From positions 20,937 to 84,936 of the forward strand of contig NZ_QEWQ01000005.1 in NCBI RefSeq assembly GCF_003121845.1: a stretch of DNA of 64,000 nt. The letters run 5' to 3'. Position numbers and translations under genes: made by a program. The stretch's first letter is position 1; each line of letters opens with the position of its first letter. The notes below the pieces were generated by a model that made no database searches, was not told the origin of the DNA, and saw only the letters and a list, made by a program, of their open reading frames with translations. Source of the DNA: Ignatzschineria ureiclastica. GTDB lineage: Bacteria; Pseudomonadota; Gammaproteobacteria; Cardiobacteriales; Wohlfahrtiimonadaceae. Shown here piece after piece: positions 19,344 through 28,761 of the stretch.

Positions 19344-20987
19344 ATGCGTGGCAAAAAGGGATTTATAATGATCATTGCGCTTCTGTTGGGCGCTTTAATG
19401 CCATTGGGCTTTGCACCTTTTTCGTTGTCTCTTATTGTGCCTCTAGCATTAGTGGCACTTTTACAATTAACGGTGTCTCAATCCCCCCGTTTTAGTGCAT
19501 TGCTAGGCCTTTTATTTGGCTTTGGTTTTTTTGCTTGGGGCATTTTCTGGGTGCGAATTAGTTTAGTGCAATTTGGCGGGGCACCCTTAGCGCTTGGATC
19601 GTTTGTGGCACTACTGCTGGCACTCTATCTAGCGTTCTATTATAGTTTGTTACTCTATATCACAAAGCGATTAGGTAAGTGGTTACAAGCTGCTTTTCAA
19701 ACTCAAGAATCGACAATGAGCACTTCAAAACCTGCGAGATCCTCAAAAAGCTCGTTAATCGCATTTGCCATACAATATGGTCTTATTTTCCCACTTGTCG
19801 GTGTGTTATTAGAGTATCTGCGCAGTATCCTCTTCTCTGGATTTCCTTGGTTAGCTTTAGGCTATAGTTTTACTGATTTGCCGGTATCTTATTGGCTCTT
19901 CCCGCAAATGGGCGCATTGATGGCAAGCTTCTGGGTTTACTGGATTGCCGGATTGCTCTTCTTATTGTTGCGGGCTTTATGGGGAAAACAGTTTCTACTC
20001 TATCTTGTCCCAAGTATTGCCGGTGGGGTGATTGTTGCCTTATTGATGGTGATCGTCTCTACTATCTCAACGCCGATTGAACGAGGGAATGAAAAGATCC
20101 AGATTGCCTTGGTACAGGGTAATATTCCGCAAGAGATGAAATTTAGCCAAGCGCAATATCAAGCGATTATCCGGCGTTATTACCAATTAACAGAAAAGGT
20201 TGCACCGAAAGTTGATTTAATTATTTGGCCAGAAACGGCAATCCCTGGGATTTATGAAGATGATTTTTCGTTATCAACGGTATTACGAGATCTCTCTGCA
20301 GAGTCAGGGAGTACGATTGTCACAGGGATATTTTCAACGGAAGGGGCTCAAATTCGCAACTCTATAGTGGCTTATGGTGCAGATAGCCGTAGTGATCAGC
20401 TCTATCATAAAGTGCATTTAGTGCCTTTTGGCGAATATATTCCTTTTCGTTCGCTATTAAGTCTCTTTGGCAATATGATTGAAATTCCTTTCGCGGATCT
20501 GTCGGAAGGAACGATGATACAAAAACCGCTCTCGTTTATGACGGCACAAGGCCGCTTCCAAGGAGGGAGTTCGATCTGTTATGAAGCGGTTTTTGGAGAT
20601 GAGGCGCGTTTAATGGGGCGAGAGTCGGATTTCTTAATCAATATCAGTAACGATGCTTGGTTTGGGGATTCCATTGGTCCTTGGCAACATTTTCAAATTA
20701 CCCGCGCTCGGGCGATTGAATTACAGAAAGAGATGGTGCGTTCTACTAATAATGGGATTACCGCTTGGATTGGCTCTAATGGGCAAGTGAAAGCAATGTT
20801 GCCACAATTTCAAGAGGGTACATTAGAAGTCGCCGTAACGCCGATTCGAGGAATGACCGCCTATGCGCGTTTGGGGGATCTATTTTGGAGTGTCAGTTTT
20901 CTACTGCTCTTAAGCCTTACGATGTTGATAGGGCGCTCTTATTGCCGGAAATTAATTACTAGAAGTTCATTGCCGGCAACTCACTGA
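19344..20987 (+). CDS. lnt: apolipoprotein N-acyltransferase
   Basis: Lnt adds the third acyl chain to the N-terminal cysteine of lipoproteins in the inner membrane. The 547-residue protein has several N-terminal transmembrane helices (about 1-245), a carbon-nitrogen hydrolase domain, and a final transmembrane helix near 520-540. The catalytic triad is visible: Glu in IIWPETAIPG (about 296), Lys in LYHKVHLVPFGEY (about 356) and Cys in SSICYEAVFGD (about 411). ATG 19344 lies 7 bases after AAGGAGGG and is preferred over ATG 19311, which overlaps the preceding stop. One lipoprotein substrate, BamC, is encoded in this window. Confidence 0.93.
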   Translation: MRGKKGFIMIIALLLGALMPLGFAPFSLSLIVPLALVALLQLTVSQSPRFSALLGLLFGFGFFAWGIFWVRISLVQFGGAPLALGSFVALLLALYLAFYYSLLLYITKRLGKWLQAAFQTQESTMSTSKPARSSKSSLIAFAIQYGLIFPLVGVLLEYLRSILFSGFPWLALGYSFTDLPVSYWLFPQMGALMASFWVYWIAGLLFLLLRALWGKQFLLYLVPSIAGGVIVALLMVIVSTISTPIERGNEKIQIALVQGNIPQEMKFSQAQYQAIIRRYYQLTEKVAPKVDLIIWPETAIPGIYEDDFSLSTVLRDLSAESGSTIVTGIFSTEGAQIRNSIVAYGADSRSDQLYHKVHLVPFGEYIPFRSLLSLFGNMIEIPFADLSEGTMIQKPLSFMTAQGRFQGGSSICYEAVFGDEARLMGRESDFLINISNDAWFGDSIGPWQHFQITRARAIELQKEMVRSTNNGITAWIGSNGQVKAMLPQFQEGTLEVAVTPIRGMTAYARLGDLFWSVSFLLLLSLTMLIGRSYCRKLITRSSLPATH

Positions 20988-21005
20988 TGGCAGTTAAACT
21001 ATGGA

Positions 21006-21055
21006 TAGTAGGATCAGTTTAAAATAAGCTTATGCAAATGCCGGCGCATCTGTAG
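21006..21055 (-). repeat. MITE-like repeat, copy d, truncated
   Basis: Only one end is left: TAGTAGGATCAGTTTAAAAT, then AAGCTTATGCAAATGCCGGCGCATC. The remaining core and the other terminus are missing, replaced by the end of the DUF2069 gene region. It is the decayed remnant of an inverted copy. Confidence 0.7.
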
Positions 21056-21071
21056 TGGATATCGTGAGTGC

Positions 21072-21434
21072 CTATTCTCGAAAAGGAAGAGGCGAGTATC
21101 TCGCATAGAGAATACAGCTGATGAAGAGAATAACCGTTAAGAGAAAGTAGACGCTACCAATGGCTGGATGACCTGAAACCCAAATATCAGTTGCAGCGAC
21201 AAGATAGAAGAGTGAGAGGAAGCTCGTCCACGCGTGAGTAAAACGGCGAGCGCGTAATAACCCTCGTGCCGGGAATACCAGTGGCATCAGTAGTCCAATA
21301 ATCAGGAAAATTCGAGGCTGATCTGGGTAGATTTGGTTACTCACAATACAGTAAATCGTAAAAAAGAAGAGGGCAAAGTAAGCCACTAAGGTGGAAATTC
21401 TTGAAATAGGAACAATCGGGCGCATTATAGTCAT
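21072..21434 (-). CDS. DUF2069 family membrane protein
   Basis: A 120-residue inner membrane protein with about four hydrophobic segments. The central signature LPLVFPARGLLRARRFTHAWTSFLSL (in pieces: PARGLLRARRFTHAWTSFL near 55-73) and the LYAR end are typical of DUF2069 proteins, found next to various genes in gammaproteobacteria; the function is unknown. ATG 21434 lies 5 bases after AAGGA on the minus strand; ATG 21425 is too far from it. It converges on lnt and diverges from mutM. Confidence 0.8.
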   Translation of the reverse strand: MTIMRPIVPISRISTLVAYFALFFFTIYCIVSNQIYPDQPRIFLIIGLLMPLVFPARGLLRARRFTHAWTSFLSLFYLVAATDIWVSGHPAIGSVYFLLTVILFISCILYARYSPLPFRE

Positions 21435-21540
21435 CTAATCCTTAAGCGTTTAACAACGTGTGATATTCGCTTTTGTATGTCTAATAGAAATATGAAGTGA
21501 TAAGGCGCTATCTTATCATTGAACGAAGAGAGAGCAAAGT

Positions 21541-22356
21541 ATGCCAGAACTACCTGAAGTTGAAACGGTCCGAGCCGGTATTTCCCCTCATCTAATAGGG
21601 GCGAAAATTGGCGCGATAGAGATTCGTAATGATCGTTTGCGATATCCCATTCCCAAAGCGATAGAGTCCCTCTATGGTGCCGAGATTATGGCAATTGAAC
21701 GCCGGGCGAAATACCTCATTCTCTATACCGAAAAGCATAAGGTTTTGATTCATCTTGGAATGTCTGGTGCAATTCGCATCGTTGAGAATGAGGGCGATCT
21801 TGAGTGGCAAAAGCACGATCATTTTATTATGCAGATGGATAACGATCAGTTGATGGTGTATCACGATCCTCGGCGGTTTGGTTTTATTCTGCTCTACGAT
21901 CGAGAGGCAGAAATTCCTTTCTTAGAAAAGTTAGCCCCCGAACCCCTGAGTGATGCTTTTTCTACAGATTACCTCTTTGCTAAATTAAATAGTCGCACAA
22001 GACCGATTAAATCTGTGGTGATGGATCAAGCTTTTGTTGTGGGTGCCGGGAATATTTATGCGAATGAATCCCTCTTTATGGCGGGCATTCATCCTGAGCG
22101 TCCGGCGAATAATCTGAACAGAGAGGAAGTTGAGCGTTTAGTGTCGGCGATTAAAGCAGTATTAACTCGGGCGATTACTCAAGGAGGAACGACCCTGAAA
22201 GATTTCACAACGCCGGATGGTCATCCGGGCTATTTTGCCCAAGAGTTATTAGTATATGGGCAAAAAGGGCAACCTTGTGCACTTTGCCAAACCCCTATTG
22301 AGCGGATTGTACTTGGCAATCGGGCTACCTATTTCTGCCCTCAATGTCAAAAATAA
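21541..22356 (+). CDS. mutM: formamidopyrimidine-DNA glycosylase
   Basis: MutM (Fpg) removes 8-oxoguanine and formamidopyrimidines and cleaves the abasic site. The 271-residue product begins MPELPEVETVR, with Pro2 as nucleophile and Glu3 and Glu6 conserved. The H2TH region includes QAFVVGAGNIYANESLF, and the C-terminal zinc finger has CALC ... CPQC (about 246-269), with ARG-like NRATYFC. Length matches E. coli (269). It lies alone, divergent from the DUF2069 gene, with 300 bases before hpf. Confidence 0.97.
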   Translation: MPELPEVETVRAGISPHLIGAKIGAIEIRNDRLRYPIPKAIESLYGAEIMAIERRAKYLILYTEKHKVLIHLGMSGAIRIVENEGDLEWQKHDHFIMQMDNDQLMVYHDPRRFGFILLYDREAEIPFLEKLAPEPLSDAFSTDYLFAKLNSRTRPIKSVVMDQAFVVGAGNIYANESLFMAGIHPERPANNLNREEVERLVSAIKAVLTRAITQGGTTLKDFTTPDGHPGYFAQELLVYGQKGQPCALCQTPIERIVLGNRATYFCPQCQK

Positions 22357-22656
22357 TCATCTAGATATCTTAAAAAACCGCTGTTATCAGATCGAAGAAG
22401 TACTTGACGTTTTATTGTGTTCATCTTGTCATTTTTATAGACAATTTTTGGCATAAGATCAAAAGGGGAAATGATTTAGCGCTGAAAAGGGCTATCCCTT
22501 TCTCATAAAAAGTGATAGGGTGAAGTAAAGGTAGATCAAGATTATTCAATTGATGAATAGGCGTAGAAGCCTTTGAACAACATTAATAATGGATGATCAT
22601 TGATTGCTTTGAAGCTCTTGATATAACAATTGATAATGAAATGAAGGAGAGTTTGT
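22357..22656 (+). other. intergenic region between mutM and hpf
   Basis: 300 AT-rich bases with no credible gene; short frames here extend from mutM in another phase. A weak CTATC ... GATAG pairing occurs near 22492-22517. AAGGAG at 22644-22649 is the SD of hpf. Confidence 0.35.
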
Positions 22657-22992
22657 ATGAATGTTAATTTAACAGGCCAAGGTTTAGAGTTAACTGATGG
22701 ACTTCGCAGTCGTATTGAGGAGAAATTCTCTAAGCTTGAACGCTTTAGTGATCATATTACCGGCGCACACGTGATCTTAAGTTTAAAAGATAAACAACAA
22801 ACCGCTGAAATTACCTTAAACATTGCGAAGGGTAAAGATCTTCACGCTGAAGCAACTTCTGAGGATATGTATCAATCAATTGATGAACTTGCTGGTAAAA
22901 TTGAGCGTCAACTGCTCAAACAGAAAGAGAAAGCAATGACCGCTGAGCGCAAGCAAGGACAAGAGATTCGACAAGAAGAGGAAGAAGCATAA
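22657..22992 (+). CDS. hpf: ribosome hibernation promoting factor (HPF/RaiA family)
   Basis: A 111-residue protein beginning MNVNLTGQGLELTDGLRSRI, with the family segments EEKFSKLERFSDHI, AEITLNIAKGKDLHAEATSEDMYQSID and a C-terminal charged tail. These proteins bind the 30S decoding centre in stationary phase and silence or dimerise ribosomes. It is of the short class. In many gammaproteobacteria it follows rpoN; here it precedes murD and rpoN is not present. A terminator follows. Confidence 0.92.
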   Translation: MNVNLTGQGLELTDGLRSRIEEKFSKLERFSDHITGAHVILSLKDKQQTAEITLNIAKGKDLHAEATSEDMYQSIDELAGKIERQLLKQKEKAMTAERKQGQEIRQEEEEA

Positions 22993-23050
22993 GTCGATCT
23001 TAGTTGTGATGGCAACGTTTAGGAAATATGCTTAAATAGAATCGTGCAGG

Positions 23051-23084
23051 AAGCCCCGTATTTTTATGCGGGGTTTCTCTTTTG
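23051..23084 (+). terminator. intrinsic terminator between hpf and murD
   Basis: Stem AAGCCCCGTA (23051-23060) with TGCGGGGTTT (23067-23076), two G-T wobbles, followed by a T-rich run. It separates hpf from murD, so murD needs its own promoter. Confidence 0.75.
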
Positions 23085-23148
23085 TCTTGAACTATTTCAG
23101 CGTATCATACGGCTATCTTTCTCTCGATTAATCAACAAAGGATACGTT

Positions 23149-24555
23149 ATGTTCCCTGTAGATGCGAAACATCTTGTGGTCGGATTTGGTATTACCGGCC
23201 TCTCTATCGTTAAAGCTCTAAAAGCTTTAAATGTACAACATATTTGGGCACTTGATTCTCGGGAGAATCCCCCAAATTATGCTGAAATTGCACCATTGTG
23301 TGAAGAGACAGCTGTCGGTGGTTTTTCAGCAACTTTATTAGATCAATGTGATTATCTCTGGTTAAGCCCTGGCGTTGCACTGGCGACTCCTGAGCTACAA
23401 TCAACCTTAGTGCGTCTGCCACAATCGCATATTGGGGGCGATATCGAGTTATTTGCCCGCTTAGTAGAAGAGAATATCATTGCTATTACCGGCACGAATG
23501 GAAAGAGTACGGTGACCACGCTGTTAGGCACTATCTTTGCTGAAACGGGTTATGATCTCTATGTGGGGGGGAATCTTGGGCTTCCGGCACTAGAGCTTTG
23601 GCTTAAGTATCAATCTCGAGATCAAGCAGATCTACGGGAACCCCTCTTTATCTTAGAGTTATCGAGCTTTCAGTTGGAAACTACAACGAGTCTTAAAGCC
23701 GATGTGGGCATATTGCTCAATCTATCGCCGGATCATCTCGATCGCTATCGTGATTATGAGCACTATATTACCTCTAAGTTTAGACTCTTTGCCCAGTCAA
23801 ATAATATTATGATCCCTGCCGGAATTACTGCAATCGAAACGGATCTTAGGGCAGGAATGGCAGATCATCGTTATCAGTTTGAATTAGGAGAAGATTCAAT
23901 CTATCGCTTTGCGCTGACAGATAGATCTACAAGCGATAATGATAATATGCAAATCGATTATTGGGCGGACTTAGAAACACAGATGATTATTAGTAGAGAA
24001 GGGGAGCGAGTGAGTTTCCGGGAGAGTCATTTAGGGGGCTTACATAATGTCCTCAATATGATTGCGGCGACCGGAGCGGCTGAGATTTTTGGTGCACCTC
24101 TCAAAGCCATTGAGACAGGTATTACAAACTATCAACCGCTGGCCCATAGAACTGTGAAAGTGCGTACCCTTGAGGGTGTGACTTATTACAATGATTCAAA
24201 AGCAACGAATATCTCTTCTACGGAAGCCGCGATTTTAGGGTTTCCTGAGCGCAAGTGGGTTATTTTAGGCGGTGTCACGAAAGGGCAAGATTTCTCTATT
24301 CTAGAAAGCTTATTAACGCATAATGTGGCAGGTGTTGCATTGATTGGTGCAGATTACTCTACGATTTTGCCCCATATTCCAAAGGGTATTCTCTGTTTTA
24401 AGAGCGATACATTAACTCAAGCAATAGCGGATATTCGGCAAGAGGCGACCGCAGGTGATATTGTTTTATTCTCCCCCGCGTGTGCTAGCTTCGATCAGTT
24501 CAAAGGCTTTGAACATCGCGGTGAAGTGTTTGCAGAGATGGTTCGAGCATTATAG
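23149..24555 (+). CDS. murD: UDP-N-acetylmuramoylalanine--D-glutamate ligase
   Basis: MurD adds D-glutamate to UDP-MurNAc-L-Ala in the cytoplasm. The 468-residue protein opens MFPVDAKHLVVGFGITGLS (Rossmann-like uridine-binding domain), has the ATP loop ITGTNGKSTVTTLLGTI (about 118-134), the NLSPDHLDRYRDYEHY motif and the C-terminal domain with YYNDSKATN, ILGGVTKGQDF and SPACASFDQFKGFEHRG. ATG 23149 follows AAAGGA; a longer frame from 23044 runs through the terminator. It is upstream of ftsW as in the dcw cluster, but mraY and murF are missing before it. Confidence 0.96.
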   Translation: MFPVDAKHLVVGFGITGLSIVKALKALNVQHIWALDSRENPPNYAEIAPLCEETAVGGFSATLLDQCDYLWLSPGVALATPELQSTLVRLPQSHIGGDIELFARLVEENIIAITGTNGKSTVTTLLGTIFAETGYDLYVGGNLGLPALELWLKYQSRDQADLREPLFILELSSFQLETTTSLKADVGILLNLSPDHLDRYRDYEHYITSKFRLFAQSNNIMIPAGITAIETDLRAGMADHRYQFELGEDSIYRFALTDRSTSDNDNMQIDYWADLETQMIISREGERVSFRESHLGGLHNVLNMIAATGAAEIFGAPLKAIETGITNYQPLAHRTVKVRTLEGVTYYNDSKATNISSTEAAILGFPERKWVILGGVTKGQDFSILESLLTHNVAGVALIGADYSTILPHIPKGILCFKSDTLTQAIADIRQEATAGDIVLFSPACASFDQFKGFEHRGEVFAEMVRAL

Positions 24556-24651
24556 GTATTATAAATAGTGATTAATGGTTCTAGATGCGACAGTAGATTA
24601 AATCGCTACTAAATTGCTATTAAATAGCTATTAAGAGGCAATGAAATAGTA

Positions 24652-24821
24652 TAGTAAGATCGGTTCAAAATAAGCATTATTGAAATGCCGGCGCATCAGT
24701 TGTAATAAGTAAGGAGGCCGTTCTATCCGGCATCTTGCAAGTGTGGGTGAGTCAGGTTTTATATTTTTTAAAATTCCGTAATAGCGTTTTAAAAACCATT
24801 TTTTTTAAACCAAATTTACTA
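24652..24821 (-). repeat. MITE-like repeat, copy e, complete, between murD and ftsW
   Basis: A 170-bp inverted copy, TAGTAAGATCGGTTCAAAAT at the left and AAACCAAATTTACTA at the right, with TA at both flanks (24650-24651 and 24822-24823). The core reads AAATGCCGGCGCATC ... TTCTATCCGGCATCTTGCAAG. It splits the cell division cluster within the 467-base gap between murD and ftsW; the remaining 200 bases before ftsW are AT-rich and probably hold the ftsW promoter, which I could not fix. Confidence 0.82.
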
Positions 24822-25022
24822 TAAAAAAGATAATGTTAGAGTATTAGTGGGTATCAGGGGTTATTAGAGATTGTTGGAGATTATATCGGTGTATAATGTT
24901 GATATTATTTGTGATATATGTCTTTTTTTAACAATTGTTTCGTAAATGAGATGTTGTCATTATGATCTCTAGAGTAAGAGTATGTTACAATTTCGACCAT
25001 ATTGACTAAATTTAGGTGTATT

Positions 25023-26231
25023 TTGAAAAACGCATTGTCAACTACAAAAATATATGCAGATCCGTGGTTATTAGTAACGACGGTTATCTTCTTGCTGATT
25101 GGGCTTTTAATGGTGACAACAGCCTCAGGATATGTTGCAGAATATTATGGTTTATCACCATACCATTATGGGATGCGCCAATTAATGTATATTGCCATAG
25201 GGACTATTTTAGGTTCTGCCGTTTATATGAAGATAGGTTTAGATCGGTGGTATCGGTTAACCCCTATTTTGATGATCATTACGATTATTTGTTTGATATT
25301 AGTACTCATTCCTGGGATTGGGCGAGAGGTTAATGGGGCGTTGCGTTGGATTCCGATCTTTGTCTTTAACTTCCAGCCTGCTGAAGTGGCTAAATTCGCG
25401 ATTGTGATGTATATCGCTTCCTATCTTCATCGGCATAAAGAGACGATTGATGTACGCGCTACAGCACTGATTATTCCCCTTGTGGTGATGGGGTTTCTTG
25501 GTATTTTACTGCTATTAGAACCTGATTTTGGTTCAACTGCGATCATCTTTGTGATTGGGTTAGGATTACTCTTTATTGCGGGCGTCAGTATTTGGCAGTT
25601 TTTATGTGTTTTAGTGCCAACTTTAGGTGTGATGGCATTTGTTGTTTTGACATCCCCCTATCGCCGAGCACGTTTATCAGGCTTTATGAATCCTTGGGAT
25701 GATCCTTATAATCAAAGTTATCAATTGGCTAATTCACTTATTGCGATTGGGCGAGGAAAGCTTTCGGGTGTCGGCATTGGGGAGAGTATGTCAAAATTGG
25801 GCTATCTTCCAGAAGCGCATACCGATTTTATCTTTTCTATTTATGCCGAAGAGTTTGGTTTTTTTGGCGTCGTGATTCTCGTGCTTCTCTATCTTGCGTT
25901 TGTCTATCGGACGTTTGATATAGGACGCAGGGCAGAAAATCTTAAGCGGTATTTCGCAGCTTATATCTCTTATGGCATCGGTTTCTGGTTTGGTATCCAA
26001 GCTTTAATTCATATGTGTGTGGCTTCAGGCCTATTACCCACTAAAGGATTGACGCTGCCTTTGATTAGTTATGGTGGGTCAAGTATTGTGATGATGTTAA
26101 TTGCATTAAGTGTGTTATTCAAAGTGGATCGTTTTGTACAGACTGAAGAGTTAGCAGATTATCAGAAGAAACAAGCAGCAAGAGCGGAGCAAGAATTAGC
26201 AGATTCTAAGATTAAGGTGACGATAAAATGA
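25023..26231 (+). CDS. ftsW: septal lipid II polymerase FtsW
   Basis: FtsW is the SEDS glycosyltransferase that polymerises septal peptidoglycan together with FtsI. The 402-residue protein has about ten transmembrane segments and the SEDS signatures NGALRWI, NFQPAEVAKFA, LLEPDFGSTAI, GRGKLSGVGIGES, YLPEAHTDFIFSIYAEE and the end LISYGGSSIVMML. No ATG lies upstream of the first membrane helix. TTG at 25023, four bases after AGGTG, is the best start; TTG 25002 lacks an SD. murG overlaps its stop by 4 bases (ATGA). Confidence 0.93.
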   Translation: MKNALSTTKIYADPWLLVTTVIFLLIGLLMVTTASGYVAEYYGLSPYHYGMRQLMYIAIGTILGSAVYMKIGLDRWYRLTPILMIITIICLILVLIPGIGREVNGALRWIPIFVFNFQPAEVAKFAIVMYIASYLHRHKETIDVRATALIIPLVVMGFLGILLLLEPDFGSTAIIFVIGLGLLFIAGVSIWQFLCVLVPTLGVMAFVVLTSPYRRARLSGFMNPWDDPYNQSYQLANSLIAIGRGKLSGVGIGESMSKLGYLPEAHTDFIFSIYAEEFGFFGVVILVLLYLAFVYRTFDIGRRAENLKRYFAAYISYGIGFWFGIQALIHMCVASGLLPTKGLTLPLISYGGSSIVMMLIALSVLFKVDRFVQTEELADYQKKQAARAEQELADSKIKVTIK

Positions 26232-27334
26232 GCCTCAATGAGATACAAAAAGATTCAGGAACAGGGCGTGATAATAAGGGCAATATCGTTATTATGGCGG
26301 GGGGAACGGGCGGACATATCTTTCCTGGTCTAGCTGTTGCCGAGGATTTACAGCAAGCGGGGTATAATATCTATTGGTTAGGGGCGAATGGTTTAGAGAC
26401 GCGTCTTGTCCCTCAAAATGGATTGCCTCTGCATTCACTCACGATTAAAGGGCTGCGAGGAAATGGTATTGCTGGTTGGTTAAAAGCCCCTTTTATTCTC
26501 TTAAAAGCCATACGTGAAGCGAAAACATTCCTTAAAGAGATTAATCCTGTATGTGTGGTAGGGTTCGGCGGTTTTGCAGCTGCACCCGGTGGTATTGCTG
26601 CAAGATTATTGAGAATTCCGTTAGTGATTCACGAGCAAAATGCCGAGCCTGGATTGGTGAATCGTCTACTCTCTCGATTGAGTCAACGTAATCTTGCTGC
26701 CTTTAATCAAAAATTACCGAATGCATTAGTCGTAGGTAACCCTATCAGAGCTTCTCTTTTGGCTCTACCTGATTATCGTGAGCGTTATAAGTCAAGGGGA
26801 AATGAACCTTTACGTATATTGGTCTTTGGTGGGTCTCAAGGGGCGCGTATCTTAAATCAATTGATGCAGCAGTTTGCTGAAGAGGAACTCTCGGAGCAAT
26901 TTGACATTTGGCATCAAACCGGCACTGCATTCTACGAAGCACATAAAGAAGATGATTGTTTTAATCGCGAGAATTATCGTTTAACCCCTTTTATTGAAAA
27001 TATGGATGAGGCTTATGGTTGGGCTGATCTCGTGATTTGTCGAGCAGGCGCATTGACTGTCTCTGAAATTTTAGCAGTGCATGTCGCTAGCTGTTTTGTC
27101 CCCTTTGCAAAGGCTGTAGATGATCATCAGACTAAAAATGCACAGGCAGTTGCGGATATTGGTGGCGCTTTTCTCTATCCTGAATCAAAGATGGATGTAT
27201 CAACATTAGAACAACTTTTAACATCATTTACTCGTGAAACAGCTTTAGAGATGGCGAGTAAGACAGAAATTTTAGCAAAACCAGAAGCAACCCAAAAGAT
27301 TGTTTCTGAAATTCAAAAGGTTATAGCATCATGA
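26228..27334 (+). CDS. murG: UDP-N-acetylglucosamine--N-acetylmuramyl-(pentapeptide) pyrophosphoryl-undecaprenol GlcNAc transferase
   Basis: MurG transfers GlcNAc to lipid I to make lipid II on the inner face of the membrane. The 368-residue GT28 protein has IMAGGTGGHIFPGLAVA (about 19-35), GFGGFAAAPGGIAARLL, IHEQNAEPGLVNRLLS, FGGSQGARILNQ and the C-terminal CRAGALTVSEI and FAKAVDDHQTKNA. It overlaps ftsW and murC by 4 bases at each end, a tightly coupled arrangement. Confidence 0.96.
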   Translation: MSLNEIQKDSGTGRDNKGNIVIMAGGTGGHIFPGLAVAEDLQQAGYNIYWLGANGLETRLVPQNGLPLHSLTIKGLRGNGIAGWLKAPFILLKAIREAKTFLKEINPVCVVGFGGFAAAPGGIAARLLRIPLVIHEQNAEPGLVNRLLSRLSQRNLAAFNQKLPNALVVGNPIRASLLALPDYRERYKSRGNEPLRILVFGGSQGARILNQLMQQFAEEELSEQFDIWHQTGTAFYEAHKEDDCFNRENYRLTPFIENMDEAYGWADLVICRAGALTVSEILAVHVASCFVPFAKAVDDHQTKNAQAVADIGGAFLYPESKMDVSTLEQLLTSFTRETALEMASKTEILAKPEATQKIVSEIQKVIAS

Positions 27335-28749
27335 ATCATAAAAGTTATATTTGTCCTACTGATATGCGCCGAGTTGAGCGTATCCATTTTGTGGGAATCG
27401 GTGGATCAGGAATGTGTGGGATTGCAGAAGTACTTCTCAATCTTGGGTATGAAGTAACGGGTTCAGATATCGCCGGTTCCCCCGTTGTTGAACACCTTAT
27501 CGATTTGGGTGCGCTTGTTTGGATAGGTCACGATAAGGCGCATGCTTTAGGTGCCGATGTTGTGGTTGTCTCTACTGCAGTTAAAGAAGATAATCCTGAG
27601 GTCATTAGTGCGAAAGAGGCACGTATTCCTATTATTCAAAGGGCTCAAATGCTTGGAGAGTTAATGCGTTTTCGCTATGGTATCGCCGTTGCCGGAACGC
27701 ATGGTAAAACGACAACAACAAGTCTTCTTGCTTCGATCTTAGATGAGGCAGGGCTTGATCCTACTTATGTGATTGGTGGCCGTTTAAATAGTTCAAATGT
27801 AAATGCGCGTTTAGGATTAGGACAATATCTTGTTGCAGAAGCCGATGAATCTGATGCTTCATTCTTGCACCTTCATCCGATGTCAGCGATTATTACCAAT
27901 ATCGATCAAGATCATATGAGTACCTATGGCGGTGATATTGAGAATTTACGCAAGACTTTTATTGAATTCTTACATTTATTACCTTTTTATGGTTTAGCGG
28001 TACTCTGTATTGATAATGAAGAAGTGGCGAATTTAGTGCCACGTATTCATCGTCCGATCATTACTTACGGGGAAGCAGAGGGCGCGGACTATCAACTATT
28101 GCGTTATGAATCGAAAGGCATGCAGACTTGTTTTGAACTTAAAATGCCTAATGGCACAAGTGAATTTACGGTAGCTCTACCTGGTAAATATAGCGTGTTA
28201 AATAGTATTGCTGCGATTGCTATTGCCAATGATTTAGGGGTGCCACATCCCGCTATTCGCCGCGCACTTCGTCGTTTTAAAGGAATTGGTCGTCGTTTTC
28301 AGTTTCACCCTTCAGTTCCACTTAAAGCGGGTGGCAATGTGGAGGTGATGGAAGATTATGGTCATCATCCAACCGAAATTCGGGCTGTATATGAAGCGTT
28401 GACTACGGCATATCCTGAGAAACGAATTGTGGTTGCATTCCAGCCTCATCGCCATTCTCGTACAGCAGAACTCTATGATGAATTTGTAGATGTCTTATCA
28501 ACGATTAATACCGTTTTAGTCACAGATATCTACGGCGTACGAGAAACACCGATTGCCGGTATTAGTGGTGAACAACTCGCAAAAGATGTGGCGACTAAAG
28601 GTGGGAATCAGACATTGTTTGTAGGAAGTATTGATAATATTCGAGATCAATATGCTGCTATTGCACAAGAAGGGGATCTGATTGTGATGATGGGCGCTGG
28701 AAATATAGGTGGTATTGCTGCAAACTTTTATAAAGGAGGGGCGCTTTAG
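27331..28749 (+). CDS. murC: UDP-N-acetylmuramate--L-alanine ligase
   Basis: MurC adds L-alanine to UDP-MurNAc. The 472-residue protein shows IHFVGIGGSGMCGIAEVL at about 19-36, VAGTHGKTTTTSLLASIL (ATP loop, about 118-136), AEADESDASFLHL, NIDQDHMSTYGGD and the C-terminal EDYGHHPTEIRAV and FQPHRHSRTAELYDEF. It overlaps murG by 4 bases and precedes ddl by 12. Confidence 0.97.
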   Translation: MNHKSYICPTDMRRVERIHFVGIGGSGMCGIAEVLLNLGYEVTGSDIAGSPVVEHLIDLGALVWIGHDKAHALGADVVVVSTAVKEDNPEVISAKEARIPIIQRAQMLGELMRFRYGIAVAGTHGKTTTTSLLASILDEAGLDPTYVIGGRLNSSNVNARLGLGQYLVAEADESDASFLHLHPMSAIITNIDQDHMSTYGGDIENLRKTFIEFLHLLPFYGLAVLCIDNEEVANLVPRIHRPIITYGEAEGADYQLLRYESKGMQTCFELKMPNGTSEFTVALPGKYSVLNSIAAIAIANDLGVPHPAIRRALRRFKGIGRRFQFHPSVPLKAGGNVEVMEDYGHHPTEIRAVYEALTTAYPEKRIVVAFQPHRHSRTAELYDEFVDVLSTINTVLVTDIYGVRETPIAGISGEQLAKDVATKGGNQTLFVGSIDNIRDQYAAIAQEGDLIVMMGAGNIGGIAANFYKGGAL

Positions 28750-28761
28750 GGCGATAACTAT

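Noticed and set aside
22256-22456. 66-codon frame overlapping the end of mutM
   Set aside because: It overlaps the zinc-finger region of mutM in another phase, lacks an SD and has no recognisable features.
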